Made by a program: the position numbers and the translations under genes. A stretch of DNA of 14,670 bases from JBFFXF01 sp041569895 (GTDB lineage: Bacteria > Planctomycetota > UBA8108 > JACQVS01). This document shows, one piece after another, positions 9,807-14,670 of this stretch (position 1 is its first letter; each line of letters starts with the position of its first letter). The notes under the pieces are model-generated. The model worked only from the letters and a program-made list of their open reading frames with translations. It had not been told where the DNA came from and did no database searches. Where the stretch lies: the NCBI GenBank assembly GCA_041569895.1, contig JBFFXF010000183.1, positions 1-14,670 on the forward strand, in the 5' to 3' direction.

Positions 9807-11663
9807 TCACGGCGGGGCCTCCCGACTCACGCGGAACACGCGCGTCAGGATGCTCTGGATCACCGGTCCGCAAACCGTGCTTCCATAATGAGCTTCGCGA
9901 GGCCGCTCGATCACCACCAGGACGACGATCTCGGGGTCGGGGTGCGGCGCGTACGCCACGAACGACGACAGGTAATCGGTGCCGCCCGCGCGGTACCCCG
10001 CCCGACCCTTCGACAGGGCCGCCGTGCCGGTCTTGCCTCCCCACGGGAGCTCCGGGATGTCGAACCGCTCGCCGGTGCCCTCCTCCACCACCTCGCGCAG
10101 GACGCCGCGTATGGCGCGCGACGTCCGTTCACGGATGGCGCGGCGCAGCCGGCGCACGGGAAAGCGATGGACCTGCTCCCCCCGTCGCAGGCTCTCGACC
10201 AGACGCGGGGCGAAGTACGTGCCGCCGTTGACCAGGCTGACGTACGCCGCTCCGAGCTGGATCGGCGTGACACTGAGCTCGAAGCCGAACGACACGGAGA
10301 TCGTCGTGTACCGATCGCTCCACTTCGACACCGCCGTACGCTCGCCCGCCGCCTCGCCCGGCAGCATCAACCCCGTCGGGCGGTTGAAACCGAATCGATC
10401 GAGGATGTCGATCATTTGGTCGCGGCCGAGCCTGAGGCCGACCAGCGACATGCCGATGTTGGATGAGTGCACGACGGCGTCCGCGAGCGTCAGTCGACCG
10501 TGGTCGCGCACGTCGGCGACACGGCGGTCGAGGATGTTGGTGATGCCGCCGCCTTCCCAGATGACATCACCCGGACCGAGGAGGCGGTGCTCGATCGCGC
10601 CGGCGGCCCAGAAGGGCTTGATCGTGGAGCCGGGCTCGTACTGGCTCTCGACGGCTCGGTTGCGCCGCCGCCTCGCGAGCTCCGCCTCACTGTAGCGGTG
10701 GACACGGTTCGGATCGAACGACGGGAAGTTCGCCATCGCGAGCACGTCGGCGTTGGCGCACGACATCACCAGTGCGATCCCGGCCCGCGCGCGCTGGGCG
10801 CGCACCCCGCGCTCGAGCTCCTCCTCGACGATCCGCTGCACGCGGCTGTCGATCGTCAGCACGACGTCGTGGCCGTTCACGGGACGGATGTCGATGTCAT
10901 CCGTCCACACGAAGCGCGTCTTCTGGGCACTATCCTTGAGAACGACACGGTGCCCGTCAAAGCTCGCGAGGTACGAGTCGAGCGACAGCTCGAGTCCCGC
11001 GGCGCCGCGAATCTCCCGATCGGTCTCGCCGAGCGAAACCCACCCGAGCACGGGCGCGAGCGTCGTCCCCTTCGGATACTCGCGCCAGTGCGCCGAGTTG
11101 AAAATGACCCAGCGCATCGCCTGGCGCCGGAGGCGCGCCTCGAGCGCCGCGCGCATCCGTTCCGTCGCTTCCCGCTCGACGCGTCTCGACAGGCGCAGGT
11201 ACCTCAGCGGTGCGCGCTCGCCGTCCGCGCCGCGCTCGCGTTCCAGACGGTCTCTTTCCAGGCGGTCGAGTAGACGCCGGACCGTCCGATCGGGCAGTCC
11301 CAGCTCTCTGGCGGCGACATCGATGATGATGCGACACTCGTCCGGCTCGAGCCCCGTCGGGTCGATCGCCACGTTGAAGCGCTCGACCTCGCGCGCGAGC
11401 AGCGCGCCATCGCGCGTGATGATGTCGCCGCGGTGCCCCGGCTTCGGCTCGGCGGCGGACAGCATGCGCTTGACGCGCTCCGAGTAGTCCGCGTGCCGGG
11501 CGATCTGGATGTGATAGAGACGGAGCCCGAGGAAGACGAAGATCACCGTCAGCAGGATGCCGGCGAGGAGGAGCTGCGATCGGCACGCGGGAAGCGGCGC
11601 CACGCGGAGCCCGTGCGTGTCGTCCGCGCCGACGGCGATCGATCGACCGGATCGCTCTCCCAT
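9807..11663 (-). CDS. ftsI: Class B penicillin-binding protein FtsI/PBP3 (septal transpeptidase)
   Basis: FtsI cross-links septal peptidoglycan in the periplasm as partner of FtsW. The 618-residue product has a cytoplasmic N-terminus, one membrane anchor (about 29-50), a pedestal domain beginning with the RGDIITRDG motif (78-86), and a transpeptidase domain with the three serine-acyltransferase motifs: STIK (346-349, Ser346 nucleophile), SSN (400-402) and KTGT (544-547). It ends at the transpeptidase domain without PASTA repeats, unlike many Firmicute and spore-type homologues. The pedestal contains a charged, Arg/Glu-rich stretch around 127-180 that looks helical. The start ATG at 11663 has a strong AGGAGG eight bases upstream. 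The 117-base gap to the ftsL-like gene holds a strong hairpin. A neighbouring FtsW and FtsL support FtsI over PBP2. Confidence 0.96.
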   Translation of the reverse strand: MGERSGRSIAVGADDTHGLRVAPLPACRSQLLLAGILLTVIFVFLGLRLYHIQIARHADYSERVKRMLSAAEPKPGHRGDIITRDGALLAREVERFNVAIDPTGLEPDECRIIIDVAARELGLPDRTVRRLLDRLERDRLERERGADGERAPLRYLRLSRRVEREATERMRAALEARLRRQAMRWVIFNSAHWREYPKGTTLAPVLGWVSLGETDREIRGAAGLELSLDSYLASFDGHRVVLKDSAQKTRFVWTDDIDIRPVNGHDVVLTIDSRVQRIVEEELERGVRAQRARAGIALVMSCANADVLAMANFPSFDPNRVHRYSEAELARRRRNRAVESQYEPGSTIKPFWAAGAIEHRLLGPGDVIWEGGGITNILDRRVADVRDHGRLTLADAVVHSSNIGMSLVGLRLGRDQMIDILDRFGFNRPTGLMLPGEAAGERTAVSKWSDRYTTISVSFGFELSVTPIQLGAAYVSLVNGGTYFAPRLVESLRRGEQVHRFPVRRLRRAIRERTSRAIRGVLREVVEEGTGERFDIPELPWGGKTGTAALSKGRAGYRAGGTDYLSSFVAYAPHPDPEIVVLVVIERPREAHYGSTVCGPVIQSILTRVFRVSREAPP

Positions 11664-11712
11664 CTCCCGGCCTCCTCTCCGGGCCGCGGCACGGCTGCCG
11701 ACGAAAGGGTGG

Positions 11713-11742
11713 CGGAGGGGGGGCCCGGTGGCCCCCCCTCCG
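11713..11742 (-). other. 13-bp GC-rich hairpin between ftsL and ftsI
   Basis: A perfect 13-bp inverted repeat (11713-11725 against 11730-11742) closes a four-base loop. The arms contain runs of seven G and seven C. In the minus-strand transcript it lies between the ftsL stop and the ftsI Shine-Dalgarno. The bases after it are CCACCCTTTCG, with no real U-run, so a classical intrinsic terminator is not supported. Partial attenuation, RNA processing or protection are possible. Confidence 0.75.
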
Positions 11743-11780
11743 TGTGGGGGAGAATAGATGATGGCAGCACTCTCAACGCT

Positions 11781-12029
11781 TCAGACGCCCGAGTGGGCGT
11801 CGCCCTCGCCACCCCCGATGAACTCTTCGACTTCACTCTCCAGGACGTCCGGAGCGGCGAGCCGGTTGTACTCCAGCTCGCGAAGGCGGATCCGCTCCTC
11901 CAGCACGTCGATCGCCTCCAGGTTGCGATGAATCCGGTGGCCGATCCGGATCCGCGCCAGCTCCAGATACACGCACGCCAGGCCGATCACCGCCAGCCAC
12001 AGCGCCGCGAACGCCACCCGCGTGACCAC
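11781..12029 (-). CDS. ftsL: FtsL-like short bitopic division protein
   Basis: The product is 82 residues: a few cytoplasmic residues, a single hydrophobic helix (about 5-23), then a charged helical region (about 28-60) with heptad-like Leu/Ile spacing, and a Glu/Gly-rich end. That layout, the size and the position between rsmH and ftsI are those of FtsL, which forms the FtsQLB complex and activates FtsW/FtsI; sequence conservation in this family is too low for motifs. I chose GTG at 12029, with GAGG eight bases upstream. A GTG at 12101 would add 24 residues, but that stretch has much weaker third-position GC than the rest and no good ribosome-binding site. The gap to rsmH is 82 bases. A FtsB-like or unrelated coiled-coil membrane protein cannot be excluded. 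Confidence 0.8.
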   Translation of the reverse strand: MVTRVAFAALWLAVIGLACVYLELARIRIGHRIHRNLEAIDVLEERIRLRELEYNRLAAPDVLESEVEEFIGGGEGDAHSGV

Positions 12030-12111
12030 CTCACTCGCCTCGCAAACCGGTCCGCGTCCAGCTGGCCGCGACGCGGGACGCGCCGGGACAGCTGGACGCA
12101 CCGGTCTCTCT

Positions 12112-13083
12112 TCACTTCCCTTCCAGGGTTTCTCCTCGCCGGACGCCCACCCGCAGGCGTGCGCTCCGGCTCCGGGGATTCTCCCGGACTTCCTTTTCAC
12201 CGGGCCGAATGAGCTCGGGTTTATGCTTCTCGAAGATTCCCTCTCGAACGCGCTGTCGGATCGTTCTCTTCACCAGCCGATCTTCCAGCGAGTGATAGCT
12301 GAGCACGACCAGCCGCCCTCCCGGGCCGAGGTAGCGATCCGCGGAGTCGAGAAACGAGGTCAGGTGCGCGAGCTCCCCGTTGACCTGGATGCGAATCGCC
12401 TGAAACACTCTGGTTGCCGGGTGCAGCCGCCGCCCGCGCCGTGGCTTCACCCGCTCGACCACCTCCACCAGATCATGCGTTGTTCGAATCGGACGCTCGT
12501 GGCGGCGGCGGTCGATGGCGCGGGCGATCTTGCGAGCGGAGGGCTCCTCCCCGAACTCCCGCAGAACCTTCTCGATGTCCTCCGCCGACGCCGTTTCGAG
12601 CCAGTCGGCCGCCGACATCCCCTCTCCGGGCGACATGCGCATGTCGAGCGGTCCGTCAGCGAGGAAGCTGAATCCCCTCTTCGGGCTGTCCAGCTGGAGC
12701 GACGAGACTCCGAGATCGAGGAGGATCCCATCCAGTCCCCCTTCCGGAGCCACCGACGACTCGAGCAGGAACTCTCGAATCCGGGTGAAGAGCCCCCGAT
12801 GGAGGACGAACGGGTTCCCGACTCGTGCGAGTCGGACTCGCGCCCTCTCCAGAGCCTCCTCGTCCCGATCGGCGCCGATGAGCTTCCCCTCCGGACCGAC
12901 ACGGCGCAGGACGGCTTCCGCATGTCCACCCAGGCCGACTGTTCCATCGAAGACGACGGCGCCGGCGCGAGGCTGCAGCGCCTCGACAACCTCGTCGAGG
13001 AGCACCGGAACATGGCCCGTCTCGCGCTCCCGATCGCCGTCGTCGTCATCGCGTTCCTCACCATTGCTCTGCCGGGCTACCAC
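12112..13083 (-). CDS. rsmH: 16S rRNA (cytosine-1402-N4)-methyltransferase RsmH (MraW)
   Basis: RsmH uses S-adenosylmethionine to N4-methylate C1402 of 16S rRNA in the ribosomal P site. The 323-residue product has HVPVLLDEVVEAL (24-36), SAM-binding FDGTVGLGGH (45-54), IGADRD (69-74), DGILLDLGVSSLQLD (118-132), RGFSFLADGPLDMRM (136-150), HPATRVFQAIRIQVN (221-235) and SYHSLEDRLVK (262-272), all family signatures with normal spacing. The latest in-frame start before the first motif is GTG at 13083, which overlaps the end of the upstream small gene by seven bases. No Shine-Dalgarno sits at a usual distance, so start by translational coupling is likely. The N-terminal 20 residues are unusually rich in Asp and Glu. 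It is the standard second conserved gene of dcw clusters. Confidence 0.96.
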   Translation of the reverse strand: MVARQSNGEERDDDDGDRERETGHVPVLLDEVVEALQPRAGAVVFDGTVGLGGHAEAVLRRVGPEGKLIGADRDEEALERARVRLARVGNPFVLHRGLFTRIREFLLESSVAPEGGLDGILLDLGVSSLQLDSPKRGFSFLADGPLDMRMSPGEGMSAADWLETASAEDIEKVLREFGEEPSARKIARAIDRRRHERPIRTTHDLVEVVERVKPRRGRRLHPATRVFQAIRIQVNGELAHLTSFLDSADRYLGPGGRLVVLSYHSLEDRLVKRTIRQRVREGIFEKHKPELIRPGEKEVRENPRSRSARLRVGVRRGETLEGK

Positions 13084-13376
13084 GCCAGAGACGTCGCGCC
13101 CATGCCCCCCTCGTCGCGCGCCTGTCCCTCGGTCGCGCGTCTCTCTCCGTTGACGCGAGCCCGGAGGAGCGCGTGCAGCCCGTCCGAAGGGCCGATTGCC
13201 GCCGCGAGCGCCGGCGCGCATTCCCGCAGGACGTCGAGACGCTGCAAGAGCTGCCTCGCGTCGTCGACAGCGCTCGAGTCCACCGCCAGGCCGGCCTGCA
13301 TACGCTCGATCGCCCCGCGAACGCGCGCCACGAGCGTCGCCACGCCCCGTGTCGACGGGATGGGCCGGAATCGCAC
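13077..13376 (-). CDS. Small hypothetical protein between mraZ and rsmH
   Basis: I do not recognise this 99-residue product. It looks like a real gene: GTG at 13376 is preceded by GGGAGGTGA at ideal spacing, third codon positions are strongly GC as in the neighbours, and its TAG overlaps the rsmH start by seven bases. The protein seems soluble and mostly helical (a VARVRGAIERM segment and a DDARQLLQRLDVLRE segment), with no signal, membrane helix or cysteine motif. It has one Cys and a Gly-rich C-terminus. An earlier in-frame GTG at 13487, also with AGGAGG upstream and just after the mraZ stop, would add 37 residues; third-position GC is lower there. Its place suggests it is co-expressed with mraZ and rsmH. 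It may also serve mainly to couple translation into rsmH. Function unknown. Confidence 0.6.
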   Translation of the reverse strand: MRFRPIPSTRGVATLVARVRGAIERMQAGLAVDSSAVDDARQLLQRLDVLRECAPALAAAIGPSDGLHALLRARVNGERRATEGQARDEGGMGATSLAW

Positions 13377-13500
13377 GCCTTCACCTCCCTTCCTCTGTCG
13401 CGAGCCCGACGTCGCCGTGACCGCGAAGCGACCCCGACCTGCGTCGCGGAACTCCGACTCGGCAAACGCTCCACTCACCAAGGACACACGATCCTCCTCT

Positions 13501-14001
13501 CTACGCGGTCCGGTCGTCGTCCCGCGCCCGCTCGCCACTCCCCGGCTCGACGGGCGAGTCCCTGAACACCTTCTCGGCGAGCTCCTCGTACTCGCCCTGC
13601 ATCGACTTCGCGTACCTCTCGTACCGATCGCGCGGCCAGATCTCGACGTGACGCCCCACGCCGAGAAACACGACTTCCTTCTCGATGCCCGCCTTGCGGC
13701 AGTGCGACTCCGGTATCAGCAGTCGTTTCTGACGATCGAGCGTGACGAAGTGCGCGTTGGCCAGAAAGAGACGCTGGAACTTCCGCGCCTCGGCCTGACT
13801 CGAGGGCAACTCGCCGACGCGTTGCGCGACCCGGTCCCACTCCGCCTTCGGGTAGAGAAGCAACGACCCCTCGAATCCGAACGTGACGTAGAATCCGGCC
13901 AGCGTCTCGTCCGGGAGCATGCAGTCCCGCAACCGGAGCGGGAAGCTGACACGGTTCTTCTCGTCGAGTGTGTGCGTGTGCTCGCCGGTGAACATGTTCA
14001 T
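13501..14001 (-). CDS. mraZ: Transcriptional regulator MraZ
   Basis: MraZ is the conserved first gene of dcw clusters, a SpoVT/AbrB-fold ring-forming DNA-binding protein that regulates the cluster. The 166-residue product contains the two tandem MraZ repeats, each with its D-x-x-x-R motif: DEKNR (13-17, followed by VSFP) and DRQKR (89-93, followed by LLIP). These sit in the usual contexts FTGEHTHTLD and ANAHFVTLD. Length is slightly above the usual 140-155 because of a charged C-terminal tail (about 147-166, rich in Asp and Arg). Two ATGs compete: 14001, and 13995, which gives the family-typical MF start. Neither has a good Shine-Dalgarno. The upstream region has TGGG repeats resembling known MraZ sites, so autoregulation is likely. 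Confidence 0.95.
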   Translation of the reverse strand: MNMFTGEHTHTLDEKNRVSFPLRLRDCMLPDETLAGFYVTFGFEGSLLLYPKAEWDRVAQRVGELPSSQAEARKFQRLFLANAHFVTLDRQKRLLIPESHCRKAGIEKEVVFLGVGRHVEIWPRDRYERYAKSMQGEYEELAEKVFRDSPVEPGSGERARDDDRTA

Positions 14002-14145
14002 GAGCTGTCACGCACCACTCGACCGGGCTCGGAGACCGTCGCGCGACGACGACCCCTCGTCGAGCGTCCCCGACCCGATCCGTCCGACTGCCTTCGTCCC
14101 ATCCGATCGTCACGTCTCTTGTGACCACCGTCTCGGGCCGACGTT

Positions 14146-14190
14146 CCCACCCGCCGGCCGCCGTCTTTTTTTCTTCCCACTTCCTCCCAC
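14146..14190 (-). promoter_or_regulatory. Candidate MraZ-binding boxes
   Basis: On the minus strand GTGGG starts at 14190, 14180 and 14150. The first two are exactly 10 bases apart, giving TGGGA-N5-TGGGA; the third is 30 bases further in the same helical phase. E. coli MraZ binds TGGGN repeats separated by five bases, so the pair matches the known site well, though the canonical three consecutive repeats are not complete. The pair lies just downstream of the predicted transcription start, a position suited to repression. Confidence 0.6.
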
Positions 14191-14204
14191 TGACGTTGGG
14201 CGCC

Positions 14205-14234
14205 AGTGTACCGGAGCAACGGAATCGATTGCAA
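14205..14234 (-). promoter_or_regulatory. Candidate sigma70-type promoter for the cluster
   Basis: On the minus strand TTGCAA (14234-14229) and TACACT (14210-14205) are separated by 18 bases. Each matches four of six consensus positions. The predicted start near 14198 would give a leader of about 200 bases before mraZ. The region is locally AT-richer than the genes. This is a pattern match only; no other pair within 300 bases upstream of mraZ looked better. Confidence 0.4.
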
Positions 14235-14357
14235 TCAAGAACGGCGGTTTCTGGCGTGAAACATCCTGTGTTGCGGCAGGTTATGAGGATTATCGGGTCG
14301 GGAGCACAAGATCTTGAGCACGCCACCCGGGTGGATTCCAGGTCTTGCGGAGTTCCC

Positions 14358-14397
14358 AAAAACTGCGGCCGAGCCGGGCGAGGATCGACTCGGCCGC
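14358..14397 (-). terminator. Intrinsic-terminator-like hairpin upstream of the mraZ promoter
   Basis: On the minus strand an 11-bp stem with one G-U pair (14397-14387 against 14375-14365) closes an 11-base loop, followed two bases later by five T (14362-14358). It would stop transcripts entering from a minus-strand gene beyond the right edge and so insulate the dcw cluster. The loop is long and the T-run short, so efficiency is uncertain. Confidence 0.55.
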
Positions 14398-14450
14398 CGC
14401 CGCTCGGTCGTAGACTTCTTTTTCTACTGGCTTTGTAGCCTGAGACCGGA

Positions 14451-14513
14451 GTGGGCTCCTGGTGGGACTCTAGTGGGAAGCTCACCCAAATTTTTTTCCC
14501 AGTCGGCTCCCAC
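14451..14513. promoter_or_regulatory. Cluster of six TGGG motifs in opposing orientation
   Basis: Plus-strand GTGGG begins at 14451, 14462 and 14473, each 11 bases apart. Minus-strand TGGG begins at 14512, 14501 and 14488 (steps of 11 and 13). The minus-strand half reads GTGGGAG...TGGGAA and then an A-tract, closely resembling the proximal MraZ boxes at 14190-14176, which also run into an A-tract. It may be a second operator for MraZ or another regulator. No gene is near enough to say which promoter it would serve. Confidence 0.35.
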
Positions 14514-14610
14514 GGCGGCCATCGATTCGGTCTTTGTTCGGTTGACCGTGCGGCATGGTGTCGCATTCGTCCCCGTCGTGCTCGGTCATCGCGCTCCTGT
14601 CATCGCGCCC

Positions 14611-14670
14611 GTGCCCGTGCCCCTGCCCGTGCCCCTGCCCGTGCCCCTGCCCGTGCCCCTGCCCGTGCCC
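14611..14670. repeat. 12-bp tandem repeat running off the right edge
   Basis: Plus-strand GTGCCCCTGCCC occurs four times exactly (14617-14664), flanked by the half unit GTGCCC at 14611 and 14665, and continues to the window end. The basic hexamer alternates GTGCCC and CTGCCC. Read on the minus strand in one frame it encodes Gly-His-Gly-Gln repeats, in a frame open from the edge to a TGA at 14482. Confidence 0.9.

Larger units (their letters stand above)
14002..14670. other. Non-coding region upstream of mraZ
   Basis: This 669-base stretch has lower and more even GC than the genes and no reading frame with a recognisable product. It holds, moving away from mraZ: a leader with overlapping self-complementary segments (14037-14048 and 14047-14062), the TGGG boxes, the promoter candidate, two adjacent palindromes (CAAGATCTTG at 14307-14316 and CCACCCGGGTGG at 14323-14334), the terminator-like hairpin, the second TGGG cluster and the edge repeat. 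A minus-strand frame spans most of it but overlaps mraZ in another frame and looks spurious. Confidence 0.7.

Noticed and set aside
12022..14124. Plus-strand open frame of 700 codons opposite rsmH and mraZ
   Set aside because: It is antisense to RsmH and MraZ, which have unmistakable motifs. The product has no recognisable domain and is compositionally a shadow.
14289..14294. GATAAT on the minus strand as an alternative -10 for mraZ
   Set aside because: A good -10 match, but no sequence resembling a -35 at proper spacing; the TTGCAA/TACACT pair is better.
14290..14430. Short minus-strand frame with a plausible-looking helical peptide (ends at TAA near 14291)
   Set aside because: It has no start codon after the preceding in-frame stop, and the terminator-like hairpin falls within it. 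A pseudogene fragment is possible but cannot be supported.
14471..14497. Plus-strand hairpin followed by a T7 run as an intrinsic terminator
   Set aside because: The stem is only five base pairs with a G-U pair and a three-base loop, and no plus-strand gene lies upstream. The T-run is more likely part of the A-tract beside the TGGG motifs.
13475..14566. Minus-strand frame of 363 codons starting upstream of mraZ
   Set aside because: It overlaps mraZ on the same strand in another frame and crosses the promoter, boxes and terminator-like hairpin. No motif is visible, and codon bias is unlike the neighbouring genes.

Overview
The window is a nearly complete division and cell wall (dcw) gene cluster, entirely on the minus strand, so it is read from right to left. 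In transcription order it holds mraZ, a small unrecognised gene, rsmH, an ftsL-like gene, ftsI (class B PBP), murE, murF, mraY, ftsW, murG, a membrane-anchored LysM gene, murC and murB. murB runs off the left edge. Coding density is very high on this strand. Several junctions overlap by a few bases (murC/murB, murG/lysM, murF/mraY, small gene/rsmH), which fits one polycistronic, translationally coupled unit. The many long frames on the plus strand are antisense shadows of high-GC genes.

The organism is a bacterium with GC-rich DNA and strongly GC-biased third codon positions. MurE carries the DNPR signature of meso-diaminopimelate-adding ligases, and the PBP ends without PASTA domains, so a diderm with DAP-type peptidoglycan is most likely. 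I cannot place it firmly. A high-GC lineage of Deltaproteobacteria, Gemmatimonadota, Acidobacteriota or the Eisenbacteria/Krumholzibacteria type would fit, but that is inference only.

The genes form one pathway. MurB and MurC, then MurE and MurF, build UDP-MurNAc-pentapeptide in the cytoplasm. MraY and MurG convert it to lipid I and lipid II. FtsW and FtsI polymerise and cross-link septal peptidoglycan, with FtsL as a divisome component. RsmH methylates 16S rRNA, and MraZ is the usual regulator of the cluster. murD, normally between mraY and ftsW, is absent: those two genes abut. A LysM protein sits between murG and murC, where canonical clusters have nothing.

The right end (14002-14670) is a 669-base regulatory region with no convincing gene. 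Going upstream from mraZ it holds a structured leader, MraZ-box-like TGGG repeats, a sigma70-like promoter candidate, an intrinsic-terminator-like hairpin read toward mraZ, a second cluster of TGGG repeats in both orientations, and a 12-bp tandem repeat that runs off the edge. Points of most interest are the missing murD, the LysM insertion, the duplicated operator-like clusters, a 13-bp GC hairpin between ftsL and ftsI, a repeat-encoded Asp/Gly tail on FtsW, and a MurB with cysteines at two usually serine positions. I see the known dcw pathway with local oddities, and no evidence of a wholly new system.
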